A stretch of DNA of 64,000 nt from the NCBI GenBank assembly GCA_027422505.1, contig JAPQWV010000305.1, positions 248,001 to 312,000 on the forward strand, given 5' to 3'. Position 1 is the stretch's first letter. Each line of letters begins with the position of its first letter. The notes beneath the pieces are model-generated. The model searched no databases and was not told the DNA's origin. It worked only from the letters and a program-made list of their open reading frames with translations. This DNA comes from Craterostigma plantagineum (taxonomy: Eukaryota > Streptophyta > Magnoliopsida > Lamiales > Linderniaceae). Below are positions 35,142-47,300 of the stretch, piece after piece. The position numbers were made by a program, and so were the translations under genes.

Positions 35142-36123
35142 TGTTAGGATTGGTGAATGTGCTTAGAGGGGGTGAATAAACACTTGATAGTTTTTCGCTC
35201 TTTTTTGGTTCTGGACCGATTAGGGTTAGATACCGGATCTTGACGATTGTGACTTTGTGCGGAAGCGAACCGGTCAGTTGTTGAACTGAGACCATATATG
35301 TAACGTGACATGTGTGTGTGATTGCAGATTGACACATAGATTTGTTATGGAAGTTCGGAGCAAAGTCTCCCACGTCTCCCCCTTTTGCGCAAGAAAAGCT
35401 ATTTCTAGAAGATTTGGTTTCGATACAACCCCTGTCGTATAACCTCCTTAACTAGACTTACTCAGTACAACCCCCCGGTTATACTCAGCTAACTAAACTC
35501 CTAGACAACACTAGACAGCTTTTTACAGTCAGTCTCTTTCAAGATCTTTTACAGTCCCTTGAGCAAATTCACTTACTAAAGAGTAGTGTGAGGACAACAG
35601 CTAGATGATTTTCTTTGCTTTGAGCTTTTATCTTCTCTCTGTTTTTTTATTTCTCATGAAGTAGTGTCGTAAACATCTTCAGCTTACTTTCACTCTATTC
35701 CGGAGGTCTAAGATTGTAGCCTTTGTGAGATGGTTCTGTGCACCGAACAGTGCATTTAATGACCTTACCGAAATGGGTCTGTTCGGCCTTTGTTGCAGTC
35801 GCGCTGTGACATTTGCTTTATTCCTTATTAAGCTTGTCTTGACTCCGACTTTTCTTTAGCTGGCAGCTTTGAATTGGTTGCTTGTCATGAGTCCTCAACT
35901 TGCCGTGCTTTGATGATGTTTGAATCCTTGTCCCGCGTGGCACTTCCGGTATTAGTTCTTCCGATCTCTAGTGTCCTTCCGGTTGCAGTCTTTAGCCGGT
36001 TTCTTGTAGTGCTGTTGAACTATTGTATATTATCGGGTTTCTAAGTCTAAACGGTGTACTTGTTAAGGTAGGCTCAATCACCAAAACTATTAATCTGAAT
36101 ATTTAAATTCATGATTCCTAGCA
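35142..36123. repeat. Solo LTR, 982 bp
   Basis: Ends TGTTAGGA and TCCTAGCA are nearly perfect inverted repeats. Flanks CATAT (35137-35141) and CATAC (36124-36128) match at 4 of 5 bases. There is no internal domain, as expected after recombination between two LTRs. The early phrase cttagagggggtgaataaac resembles the fragment at 3955. Confidence 0.65.
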
Positions 36124-36149
36124 CATACACATATTACCAACCAAACCAA

Positions 36150-36640
36150 GCTCTAAGACCACTTGTTGGGATAAAATAAGTGCAACGAAAGTTAATTTGA
36201 ACACCACGATAATTTGTCGGAATATTTGTATAAAGCCTTACTGACTTGAGATAATACAAAATGTGGTTCAGTCTTTACCTGTATCGCTCTCGCTAGAATG
36301 TTTTTGTTTGGCGTGTCTTAACTAGCCGTTGCATGTCACTATTTATAGGCAAAGTAGGAGTAGTAAAAGTTATGGCATGTCTTCATTAGTTTTTCCAGCT
36401 TTTGAGAGATTTCTAATAACTATCAATTTGGCGTGTCAATTCGAACGTAATTACTAATTTGCCTGCTATTAATAGTGCAAAAATAATAGACAGAATGTAT
36501 ATAATATTTGAAATAAATATTATATCAAAATGATGTAAAATTTAAATATTTAAGATTGACTTAAAATATTGATTTCATTATTCTTTTTTGGGACCAAGGT
36601 AAGTATGGCATATGACCAAGAAAATCTCAGGAGCTTACAC
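36150..36640 (-). repeat. LTR fragment with decayed primer site
   Basis: The minus strand shows a TGGTCTTAGAGC sequence (36161-36150), two substitutions from the initiator-Met primer site, two bases inside an LTR end that reads TGTTGGGAT on the plus strand (36164). A TATAAATAG box lies on the minus strand near 36340-36348. The other end of the LTR was not found. Confidence 0.5.
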
Positions 36641-37888
36641 AATCGTAATCATAAATCAGACTATCTGTTGGCCCGTTGTTATTATCTGGTGGATCTCAGA
36701 TAAGTTATCTCATGTGGTTGGGTAGGATAAATAATCCAGCCCATACTATAATCTATGAAATGACTTATCCCTCGAACAAGAAAAATCCCCAAATTTTAAG
36801 ATTCCCATGTAACATGTTTTCTAGAAATCGCACGATGGACAAAAATTTTAGCAACAAATCATACAAGCATTGTTCGACACAAGAGGAGTAACTCGATTAG
36901 GTAATCCATGACTAAGCATTTTCACAAAAATTACCAGTTTGCCGGTGTTTGAAAACGAGCTTAACCTCTTAATCGCCGGTGGCTTCGGATTAACTTTCAC
37001 CTAAGTCGAATTGCTGGACGACGTCGTGCTTGCCCCAAGTTTCGTGCTGTGTTGACACGCTTAAACCGTCCCCCTCTGAGTATAAGCATCCCAGAATTAT
37101 CGAATGCCATAGAAAAATTTACTTACTTTGGAGTTATCCTTCAAATTCTTTTGCGTATAGTTTCTCTCTCTTATGGAGCAAGTAAGTATGTTTGGAGATG
37201 ATATGCTTGTTGTTGGCTTTCGCTAAAGAAAGGGAGTTAAATTGTTGATCAGTTGAATTGTCTGATCAACTTAGGTTTAATGAAGATAATATAGGCTTTA
37301 ACCGTGCAATGTAATTCTAGGGAAATTGGACACTTTGAGTTGATTGATGAAGATAGTGAGAGCTTGAGTAGCTTCAATTTTCAGTCTGCCACTAATCTGG
37401 ACTTGTTGATATATACCTCTTGTATTCGTTTTTTTCCTTTTCGTGGAACTTTTACGGACGGTAATAGTGGAGCAAATGAAGGTGGATTTGAGATTGAAGT
37501 CATCTATTGAAAGGCTCTTGCCTTTGAATTCTGCGCGGATGGCATTGGAGTTTGTATGTATTTGCTTCTAATTCGTGGAATGCTTCTTACAGCCTAGTAT
37601 TGTCGGGAGATGTAAGCTTGATGGGATTGTACTCAACAACTCATCAGAAAGAAGCTGCGACCAATCTCATCCAGGTCGAGATGTAAGCTTGATCGGAATT
37701 GTTACTTACCTGTTAGATGATATGAGAAATAATGAATTATGCTATTGCGTTGAGTTGTTTGTTCTTCATATTATGTTGGGTATTTTCGGTCGATATTGAA
37801 TATTTATTTTGTTAATGCAAATGTCTCGTTAGATTGAATATTATAGAAGGGGTAGATTTGTCATAGTACATGTGTAAATTGAAATTTC
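36641..37888. other. Intergenic DNA, nothing recognised
   Basis: Short open frames at 36676, 37304 and 37575 have no recognisable domain. A local direct repeat around 'gagatgtaagcttgat' occurs at about 37608 and 37678. Confidence 0.4.
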
Positions 37889-37890
37889 TA

Positions 37891-38131
37891 CTCCATCCGT
37901 CCCGCTAATTTTATCACACTTTTTCATTTCGGACGTCCTAATAATTTTATCACATTCCTTATTTAGCAAAAAACTATCACAAACAACCAATATAATAATA
38001 TTAAATATTCTTAAAGACGTGTTAAAATATACACTTTTTCACCTTTTCATTGTACTATATTATTATAATATTACCACCTTAATTTACGTGCCCCAGCAAC
38101 TTATGTGATAAAGTTGCTGGGACGGATGGAG
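37891..38131. mobile_element. Stowaway MITE, second copy
   Basis: Ends CTCCATCCGTCCC and GGGACGGATGGAG, left flank TA (37889-37890), right flank TG (decayed). The interior is colinear with the copy at 26914-27128. Confidence 0.88.
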
Positions 38132-38612
38132 TGTCAATTAATCATTGTAAGTGAACACGACTTTTCTTTGTCTGAAAAACAAACTAAGCAGCATTGTATA
38201 AGATGGGATAAGTCTATTTATCTTACCGGACTTTTCTCTCTCATTCTCATTTTCTCATGCCACAAACTAAACGCGGCATAATATAGTCATATAGATATTA
38301 TAATAGCATAGTCATATCTATTCCATTTTATTAATGGTCAGCGGCTTTTAAAACTGCCAAATTTTAATTCAGTTTGGTGTATCAATTATACCCCAATTTT
38401 GATCCAATTGGATAGTTATTTAACATACTTGTATTAATAGAAAATAAGAAATAGAAAATAGCCCCGATCGAATGTATGGAAAACTACCCCACGTCGTCGG
38501 TGCAAAGTTACTAGTAGATATTATTTCGGTAATTTTAATTAAATAAACCAAAAAATAAATATCATTAACAAAATAAACGTAAAACGAATACCATTAATAA
38601 AATAGAAATATT

Positions 38613-39002
38613 CGTACTTCCAGAATACGAGTTACTAACTCGTATTCTGGGAATACGAATTACTCAGCCGCTTGATCAATTGACCTGACCTGGCAAAACT
38701 CGTACCCCCAGGATACGTGTTAGTAACTCGTATTCTGGAAGTACGAGTTACGGTGGACTGGTCAATGGTCGACATGGAGCTGACATGGCGCAATAAATCG
38801 TATCCTGAAAATACGAGTTGGTAAATCGTATTCCCAGGATACGATTTACTGGGCCCGACCAACCTGCATGGCCATGCATGTGTCGGTCAATAATAAGCGT
38901 ATCTCGTACTCTGGGAGTACGAGTTACTTGAATTATTGAAATAATTCACGTAACTCGTACTCCTAGAGTACGAGTTACTCTAATTCGTATTTTACTTGTA
39001 CG
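38613..39002. repeat. Left array of nine CGTA-N9-TACG palindromes
   Basis: Nine 17-bp quasi-palindromes start at 38613, 38641, 38701, 38729, 38799, 38827, 38905, 38956 and 38986. Ends CGTA and TACG are constant; the centre varies but often keeps its own symmetry (for example cgtattctgggaatacg). They are joined by AGTTA or TAACT arms, so each unit is part of a larger hairpin. Confidence 0.85.
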
Positions 39003-39105
39003 AGTTATTTTAAGTCGTACCACCACATTACGATGTAAATCTCTATATATACCCCCCCTCGCTGATATAACATATCTCTTGTCGATATTTTTAATAACTC
39101 AAACA

Positions 39106-40713
39106 ATGGTGTCGAGTCGCGTCCAAGTCGTAGTATATTTCGGCGGCGAAATAATTCAGCCATCCGATTCTACCATCAAATATAGTATCCGCCCTGTTGG
39201 GTATAGGCGAATTCGTCGCAACACCAGTTTTTCCGATTTTATATCGTTGTTGTTCGAAATTACGGGTGCTGATAGTAGTCGTTGTTCGTTGATTGCCCAT
39301 GGAAAAAATGAATACTATCAACATTCTCGCCACTTTCATCAGCTTTTTCAAATCTCCAACGACAACGATCTACAATTTTTTATACATCCCGACTCAGAGA
39401 ACAACTGTGTTGAGGTTTTTGTTGAAACAGTTGAAAATTCAAACTTTGATTTGAACGAAGAGCCTCATCGAAATTTTGAAGTTGGTTCTTCGAGTTATAC
39501 ATGTCCGGATATTCCCGACATTGCCTCAGTTACGGCAGGGTTCATCAATGTTTCTCTGGAGATGCCGACGCTTGGTGTTCCATTCAATATGCCAGAATCC
39601 CTGTCAGAACCCGTGCCAGAACTCGTGCATGAACCCGAGGAAGACGTCGATGTTAGTGATTCAGAAGCGGACGATGATGATCCACTACTGTCTGAGTTAC
39701 CTGATCACATCGGTTACTCTTTATGTATGGTGTGTACAGGTCTTACGGGAGCAGTAAAAGCCACTTAATTCTTTCATCCACCAAATGGAGTGCATTGCTT
39801 CTGTCTTCGTCATGTAAAGTCAAACTTCTACAAAAAATTCAAGGATCAACAATTGAAGGATCTATGTCATAGAGTCGGTACTGCGCCAACATTGGATAAA
39901 TTCGATCGCATATGGCTCAGATTGCGCAAATTAATATACAGGCGAAGCCTTGGTTAGAAAAAGTAGGGGTCGACCAATGGACGCTCGCACACGACGGCGG
40001 TTATCGATGTGGTGTCATGACGACTAATATTTCAGAAGGGCTCAACGGGGTATTAAAAGGTGCTCGAATGCTACCCGCAAGAGCAATCGTCGATTTCACT
40101 TTTCATAGGTAAGCTCTTACTACGGTGGAGAAATTTTTTTATTCGAATTTTGTTGTTATTACATTTTGTTTTTCTTAAAATTCACAGGTGCGTACAGTAT
40201 TTTCGTGATCGCTTTCAAGAAGCATCGTCCCTAACGGCGAATAACGAAACGCTTTGGTCACGTTATGCAACGAGAATGTTTCAAAGTTGGACGGCAGAAT
40301 CTTGGGATCACATTGTATACCGTTTTGATGTCCGACAACATACAGCAGAAGTCATAACATCTGGAATTCATCAGCGCACATATGTCGTAAGGATCAATGA
40401 TCGAACATGCACGTGTGGAAATTGGAACAGGTATAACATCCCATGTTCTCACGCACAAGCAGCTTGTCGACAATGGCAAATTCACTCCGGTAGTCTAGTG
40501 GCGCAATATTACAGTAAGCATGAATATTTGAAGACATATGAAGGTGCATTTGAACCATTGCACGATGAACGGTACTGGGCGCCCGAAAATTGGACTCTTA
40601 TTCATAACGAGTCTCGTCGAGAGAGAACTGGTCCCGGTAGATATAGTCGAAATCGCATCAGGAATGAGATGGACAGGGGTGAAACTCGTGCTAGACAACG
40701 CGGTAGGCGTTGA
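39106..40713 (+). pseudogene. mudrA-type transposase, centre deleted
   Basis: The N-terminal frame (39106-39768) has the VVVYFGGEII start of MULE transposases, then a very acidic stretch (DSEADDDDP). The catalytic middle is missing. The frame resumes near 39776 with FCLRHVKSNF and QQLKDLC, breaks, continues as TTNISEGLNGVLKGARMLPA (about 40022-40080), then crosses a plausible GT-AG intron (40110-40187). The C-terminal part has a SWIM zinc finger, CTCGNWNRYNIPCSHA (about 40409-40456), and a basic tail. Loss of the DDE core and at least two frame breaks make it inactive. Confidence 0.85.
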
Positions 40714-40789
40714 GACGAACATATATTGTTGTTTTCACCGTTTTTGTAGTATATATCCAACTTGGGTTCAAAATGCATTCCTTAGTAGT

Positions 40790-41040
40790 AAATAAAATCA
40801 TAATAATAAATAATAATAATAAATATAATCATAATAATAAGGCGAAACTAAATATAATTATCATCCTAAATAATAATAAATATATCATAACGATAAATAA
40901 TAATAAATATAATCATTCTAATAAATAAAAATAAATATAATCATAATAAAAATATTATAATAAGTAAATAATATCAAAATAATAAAAATATCATTTTAAC
41001 AACAATTATAAGTAATAGATAAATTATAATAAAATCATAA
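40790..41040. repeat. AT-rich low-complexity spacer
   Basis: Degenerate (AATAATAAATATAATCAT)-type sequence separates the 3' ends of the two convergent genes inside the Mutator-like element. Confidence 0.6.
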
Positions 41041-41080
41041 TAGTCATTACAAAACATAAAAATAGCATTTCACATAACGA

Positions 41081-43260
41081 CTATCGGCCATGATGAGCCA
41101 AATGACCGCCGGTCCCACAACGAGCTGGCCTACGTACTCGATTTCCTCGCCGGTTGCCTTGCTCAGCATCATCATCATCCGGACTTCGACCTCGTCGCAG
41201 TCGTGGGGAAGGTGTCGTAAACGCCTAAAATGTGATAACGAAAATTTAGTTTTAGTAAATAATTTGATATCTTTAAATGTCAAATTAAGGAATATACCTG
41301 ATGATCCATATAAGGCGGTTGTGAGCTCTGCTGGGCTGCAGACGATTGGAAAAAGGGCGACAAGTCGTAAAAGAAGGACGGGTTCACCTCTTCGTGCACC
41401 TGAGGAGGTCCGGCCCCGTGTGAGTGAGATGGGCCGGCCCCGTGTGAGTGAGATGATCCGGCCCCGTGTACGTGAGATGCGCCGGCATCGGGTGCGTGAG
41501 ATGGCCCAATGCTTCGTCCAGTTCGGCGTCGCGAGATAAACATGTCGTCCATCTGCCGCAGTAAGCTGATTGACTGGTCATGCTCGCCAGTCTCTGCGTA
41601 ATGAAGGCTGTCGTGAACCCCACGTTCCTAAATATCGAAAAGTAAATTATGTAATTTGGGCTATTAATCAAATAACATTAGTACATAAATTAAACTTACG
41701 ATGGTCGACATGAACACCACATCTCCATCTGGAAGCCCTGTGACATCTGCCTCGCATGAGGAGATATGTAGAGTCGAGTGATCCGATAGTACCACTCGTA
41801 ATATCCGTCCTCGACCGAGCTGAGCGTAGTCGCATGAGGACCATTCATGACGGCGACCTCTCGTTGATCCCATAACCCAATCCAGTATGCATGCTGTGTT
41901 CTCCAATCCATCCCCGAACGCTGTCGACGCTCGTACGTATGAAGATTCGTATCGCGATACGACGGATTAATGGGAATTCCTTGGACTATTCCGTACTGCC
42001 GCAGTACTCGTTCGGGGTAATGAAACTCCACGATATTGAACAATATAAGTGGACACCTCGATCGACAAGCGATCGGTAAGCACGATGGAGAAAGAGCGAC
42101 AATCTCTGGCTCCGCCATGTTGTACGGAGTCCATGCAAATTGATGCGGCTGCATCCGATCAATGCAATCGCGGATCGTGCGTACGCTCGAATTCGTCGAC
42201 GTAGTAAAATCGAAGAATGAGTTCCACCTGTCAGATATTTTCACAACATTTATAAAAGTAAGAATGTAAAATATTTCGCGACTTTCAGAATAACGACCAC
42301 ACCTCGCAGCATGTGGCGGGGCCGGTAAGAGTATCCCGTCGACGACATGGGACTCCATCGTAATCCGAAGTCACCCCGTACTGGTTGAAATGGCAAAATC
42401 CTCACATATGCCCATGCCTAAAACAAATCACTTGTTCTAAATAAATGTTTAAAACCATTAAATATAATAACGTTTTCTATATAATTACCTGCAACAGCCG
42501 TAGGGGTCCGCCTATATTTAGCTTTTTCGGCTCGCATGCCGAACAAAGCTCTCTGTATAGGAACGCCAGCACCGCACTGCCCCAACTATATGTGCTCACT
42601 TCCTCAATATCCTCCAACGGCTGAAGGTAACTCAATGATACGGTGCTGGCACTACAATCGGGGAACATCACGGCACCGAAGAGCAGCATCGCATAACCCC
42701 GTGCTGATTGTTCGACCTCTTCCTCATCGCTATCATCCGTTATCGGATTGTGCAACAACCAACTCGATAATGACTTCATCGAAAGCGATGACCCCCTAAT
42801 TTTATCCGCCGGCGGTCTAAAACCTAGTAACTCCTCACACTCATCCCGCCACCGTGTGACCGTCCTAGTATAAATCACACCAGAGACACAACTACCATCT
42901 ACAGGCAACCCCCACAAGATACCTACGTCCTGTAAGGTAACGGTCGCCTCCCCAACAGAAAAATGAAACGTATGGGTCTCCTTCCTCCAACGCTCTACCA
43001 ACGCTGTAATCAAATGAGGGTCAACCCTCTGCGACATACAGCTGTAGACGCTGTACAGACCCATCTCGTTCAACTTTCCTAATAAGCGACCGTGAAGGAC
43101 GTTCGGTGCCTCTAGTACCCCACACAACATTCTCTAACGCCCTAATCTTAATAGTCTTATCTAACGCTGTCTTATCTAATAACAAATTCCTACTACGGTG
43201 ATTTGACTGCATCGTCAACACCGAGCTATCTATAGGTCCGTAAGAAGAATCGAAATCCAT
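41081..43260 (-). pseudogene. Plant mobile domain (PMD) gene carried by the MULE
   Basis: About five exons on the minus strand: 43260-42489, 42417-42303, 42227 to about 41703, then about 41636-41299 and 41224-41081. The product matches the plant mobile domain (MAIN/MAIL1-related). Signatures are HLITALVERWRKETHTFHF, GEATVTLQDVGILWGLPVDG, and in exon 3 QFAWTPY, the CPLILFNIVEFHYPERVLRQ stretch and WIGLWDQRE. The tail is a Ser-His-Gly repeat and a basic end. A one-base shift near 43130 splits exon 1, and exons 2 and 3 do not join in the same frame, so at least two frameshifts are likely. PMD domains are known in host genes and in transposons; here the location inside 9-bp-flanked ends shows the transposon form. 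Confidence 0.85.
41411..41506 (-). repeat. Four 24-bp tandem repeats in the PMD gene
   Basis: Units of cggccccgtgtgagtgagatg-type sequence encode a repeated SHSHGAGP-like octapeptide in the PMD C-terminal tail. Units 1 and 2 are nearly identical; units 3 and 4 have diverged. Confidence 0.8.
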
Positions 43261-43376
43261 TCTACATTTAAAAGAAAAACCAAACAAATCGGCAATCAAT
43301 AAAAGCATTTGATATAATGAAATTTACACAAAAAATCGAATTTCGAATCATAACGTGGTACCCGAACTATTCGCAC

Positions 43377-43745
43377 GCACGACGTCGTATGGGCGGCGGG
43401 TTAGCGGGCCGCGGGGCAGCGACGGAGCGTCGAGCAGCGGGCGCGGGGGCGTCGGGCCGCGGGGCAGTAGCAGGGCGCAGGGCGCGGGCGGGGCAGCGGG
43501 GCAGCGTGGCAGGGCGGGCCGACGGTTCGTGGCGGGGCAACGGCACGTCGGACGGGCAGCGGGCCGCGGAGGGCAACGGGTCGCGGCTGGGGCAGGTGGT
43601 CGAGGCGGGGCAGCGGCGCGGGGCGGCGGGGCAAAGGCGGCAGGTGAGGGGTGGCGTCGGCGTCGGCGTGCAGCAGCGGATCGTCGTGTCGTCGTCGTCG
43701 CCGTCGTCTTGTTTCGTCGTCGTCTCGTCTTCTTCGTCGCGACGA
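43377..43745. other. Very GC-rich block inside the MULE
   Basis: About 370 bases made mostly of ggggcagcggg, gcgggcc and cgtcg units, in contrast to AT-rich DNA on both sides. Several frames are open on both strands only because such sequence has few stop codons; I do not call a gene. It lies upstream of the PMD start, in its presumed promoter region. Confidence 0.75.
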
Positions 43746-43771
43746 TGGTTTAAAAGATAACATATCTAATT

Positions 43772-43906
43772 TGTACTCCTGGAGTACGAGTTAGAGTAAC
43801 TCGTATTCCAGGAGAACGAGTTAGTCCACGTTAGATTCACGCGCCAGCGTGCCCTAACTCGTACTCTTGGAATACGAGTTACTCTAACTCGTACTCCAGG
43901 AGTACG
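43772..43906. repeat. Right array of four CGTA-N9-TACG palindromes
   Basis: Units at 43772, 43802, 43860 and 43890 (first unit starts TGTA, second ends AACG). They mirror the left array and lie just inside the right terminal inverted repeat. Confidence 0.85.
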
Positions 43907-44000
43907 AATATTGCTATTTTATTAATGGTTCTCTTATTTGGTTTATTTTGTTAATGATATTTATTTTTTGGTTTATTTAATTAAAAATACCTATTATTTC

Positions 44001-44397
44001 GCAAGTGTGACTGTGCTGTGCACTTGTGATTGTCACTTCTCTATTTTGTTTGTCTGCTCACCGACGTTTAAGAATTGGTAAACTTGAGAATGTTTTTCAA
44101 TTTTCTAAAAATATTTATTAGAGGATCAAAGCCCAGTAATTAATAAATCCACTAACCAAGAAAACGCGGGAGGCCGTGATTTAAATTAGCGAAAACGATT
44201 TTTCCGCCTTAACCCACTGAGACTGAAGCTTAAAATAATAATTTTAACGACAAAACAAAATTATGTAATAAACTACGAAAATACCGAAAACCATAACTAA
44301 GTTCCCAAAATACCCTCCCACCCTCACACGCACCCGTTTCGTTTTATTCATTCTCTCTCCTCATCCCATCATTTCTCTTGCTTTCTCTCTCTTCCTC
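44001..44397 (+). promoter_or_regulatory. Upstream region of the ARM-BTB gene
   Basis: Starts at the MULE target duplication. The last 55 bases before the ATG are a CT-rich leader (ctctctcctcatccc, tttctctctcttcctc), typical of plant 5' UTR pyrimidine patches. No convincing TATA box was found. Confidence 0.45.
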
Positions 44398-47300
44398 ATG
44401 GATAGCCAGACACAGAGATCGGCGCGTGTCCGCCGCGAACATCCGACGTCGTCTTCCTCGTCGTCTCCGCGGCGGAGCTTAAAGAAGAGAAAGCTCGAGG
44501 AGAAGTTCGAAGAGGACCGGGATGATATAACTGTCGGCGGCGCTGGCGACCTATCGCCGCGCGATTTGCGGCGAGATCTGGTTCACGATGTTCGCAAGCA
44601 AGTCGAGATCCTCGAGAGCGCCTACACTTTCGGCGAGCGAGATCGCGCGTCCGCTAAACGCGCCATCCATGTCATATCCTTGCTCGCCAAAAACGGTACT
44701 GAAATTGCTTATACATCCTGGAGAATTGCTAAAACCTTCAGTTGTGGTGTATCTTGCTGACAGTGTTTTGATGTGTGCATGTGCTGTAGCTTGTGTCTAG
44801 GGTTCTGATCTGTTCGGAGTTTTAGATAGAAAGCTTCCTTGGCTCTCTCTCTCTCTCTCTCTCTTTTTCTTTTTCTTTTTATTTACCTAATTTCTTCAAG
44901 GAGCAAGTTGTTTTCTCATGTAGTAGTAAGCTTTTGTGTCAAGTAACTAATTATGCTCAAGTGAGTGTAGATGTCCATTTATTACCTGAATATGCTACTT
45001 TGGTGTTTGAGGTTGGGAGTCATATAATCTTATATGCTACTTTGTTGCAATTAAATCTGATACACCAGGTCATGACCCTTGATGTTTGATTTGCGAAGTG
45101 ATTTTTTCCTTTGTGAGTGCAGACGATATTGTGAACATAATTATAGATTGTGCGGCTGTGCCACTGTTGGTGAGGTATCTGCAGGCACCACCGGTTAGGG
45201 ATGGACACGACGGCGTGAGGCCGTACGAGCATGAGGTGGAGAAAGGGAGTGCATTCACTCTTGGACTTCTTGCTATCAAAGTAATCTCTTCAAGACCGTG
45301 CGCTATCTTTAGTTGTGTTGTTTCTATTCCCTCTTTAGCTAGTAGTATAATAGCAAACTGCGAGAATGTTATCTAATCCCTTTTACTGGTATTCGATCTT
45401 GTAAACTGAGATCTAATACAATAAATCTGGATTGTTCAATGCTGTGAAACTTTTTTCTTGTTCTTGTTCATTTTTGTTATGTGGATTTCAGTTCATCTTC
45501 TTCACTTTTTGGGATCAAGAAGAGAGAATGCACGTATAATGTTCTTATCTTCTTGTTAGCAATTATGTAGGTATCTTGATATCTTTTTGGAGTTATGGCC
45601 TCAATCCTTCAATATATGCAAATAAATATCTTCATTAACTTTTTATTGGTTGTTTTACAAAAGAGGTTGCAAGTAAATTTTAGTGAATAGTTTCTGGTGG
45701 AATCTGAACTTTCATACCATGCCACTTATATTTGATTTGGCTAATTACCACGTGTTCTTCACAGCCGGAGCACCAACAACTCATTGTGGACGCTGGGGCT
45801 CTACCCCATCTGGTGGATCTTCTAAAGAGACATAGAAATGGTGTTAATTCGCGTGCATTAAGTGGTGCCATTAGGCGAGCAGCTGATGCAATTACTAATC
45901 TAGCCCATGAGAATAGCAGAATTAAAACGCTTGTCAGGTTAGCGTGCTTCGGTGATTTGTTATATTATTGTGTATGTTCTGTATGTCCGATCATGTTAAC
46001 TTTCATCTTCTAGGCTTGAAGATGGGATCCCTCCTCTTGTTGAATTGCTTCAATTCCCTGATGCAAAGGTGCAAAGAGCAGCAGCCGGATCCCTCAGAAC
46101 CCTAGCCTTCAAAAATGATGGGAACAAGAATCAGGTTTCTGGCATATACTGATGAAGACTCGACCAAGTTCTCCCTCCCTTGCATATTTAATTAAGTTTT
46201 GTTATTTCAGATTGTCGACTGCAATGCTCTACCCACTCTTATACTAATGTTACGATCTGAGGATCCTGCTATTCATTATGAAGCGGTGAGTGAGTACAGT
46301 CTGATTTTCCAACAGATGTCAGTTCTTTCTTTGGGATAAAACTGTGCTTGAAATTTGCTAATTTGTTACACTGCCTTGTTTCTGCCACCCAGGTTGGTGT
46401 CATTGGAAATTTGGTCCATTCATCTCTAAACATTAAGAAAGAAGTCCTAGCGGCTGGAGCACTTCAACCTGTCATTGGGTTACTTAGGTATGAGTCAAAA
46501 AAGCCCTTACGTAGGTCTTCGGAGGACAGTCATTCATTACTATCTGCATCTCTCTTTTTGATCCCCATCTTTCTTGTTTATTTTTCTGTCTTAGTCGAGC
46601 ATGTGGTTAGCTTTATATGGGTACTATTCAAACTATTTCTACGTCGTTAGTGCTTTACCTAGCATTTATGTTTTGTTTTTACAGTTCCTGCTGTCCGGAG
46701 AGCCAAAGAGAGGCTGCTTTGCTGCTTGGGCAGTTTGCTGCAACGGATTCGGACAGTAAGGTTGGCTAATAATCTTGATCAATCAGTTTTTGTTTTGAAC
46801 AGTGTCTTTGATATTCTATTGCCGGAAACTTGTAATGAGAATTGTGTAAGCAGGTTCACATTGTTCAACGAGGTGCAGTGCCACCACTTATTAAGATGCT
46901 CCAATCCCCTGATGCTCAGTTAAGGGAAATGGCTGCATTCGCCCTTGGGAGATTAGCTCAGGTAATTCAATTTTGATAATGCATTCTTGGCGTTTCTCTT
47001 GATTTCTGTTTTTCATAATTCGTTTTTAATTGAATTTCTATTTTATTTTTGTTTACTGAAATCTTTGAGGTTATTGCAGGATACTCACAATCAAGCTGGG
47101 ATTGCCCACAGCGGTGGAATAGTGCCACTGCTGAAGCTTCTTGAATCTAAGAATGGATCCCTGCAGCATAATTCTGCATTTGCACTGTATGGACTTGCAG
47201 ATAATGAGGTATTCATTATCATCCCAGTTTTGTTGAAGCTTAAGTTTTGTTTGTTTTTGGGGGGAGCTATATCTTTACATAAATCTTGTTTTTCTTCTGT

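Larger units (their letters stand above)
38528..43991. mobile_element. Mutator-like element with mudrA and plant mobile domain genes, 5464 bp
   Basis: Terminal inverted repeats of about 130 bp begin GGTAATTTTAATTAAATAAA on the left; the right end differs by one base there. They are flanked by a perfect 9-bp duplication TATTATTTC (38519-38527 and 43992-44000), the Mutator hallmark. The element carries a broken mudrA-type gene on the plus strand and a multi-exon plant mobile domain gene on the minus strand, convergent, with an AT-rich spacer between their 3' ends. Both termini hold arrays of a 17-bp quasi-palindrome. It ends 406 bases before the start codon of the ARM-BTB gene. Confidence 0.93.

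Noticed and set aside
35137..36128. Idea that 35142-36640 is one element
   Set aside because: The solo LTR has its own near-duplicated flanks (CATAT/CATAC) and the adjacent LTR reads in the opposite sense with a separate primer site.
41654..42358. Single long minus-strand frame read as an intact gene
   Set aside because: It reads through a likely intron between 42303 and 42227; the conserved PMD residues start again after the splice acceptor.
43317..43763. Open frames of 120-147 codons on both strands
   Set aside because: They exist because the block is extremely GC-rich; composition is repetitive Gly/Arg/Ala and no domain is seen.
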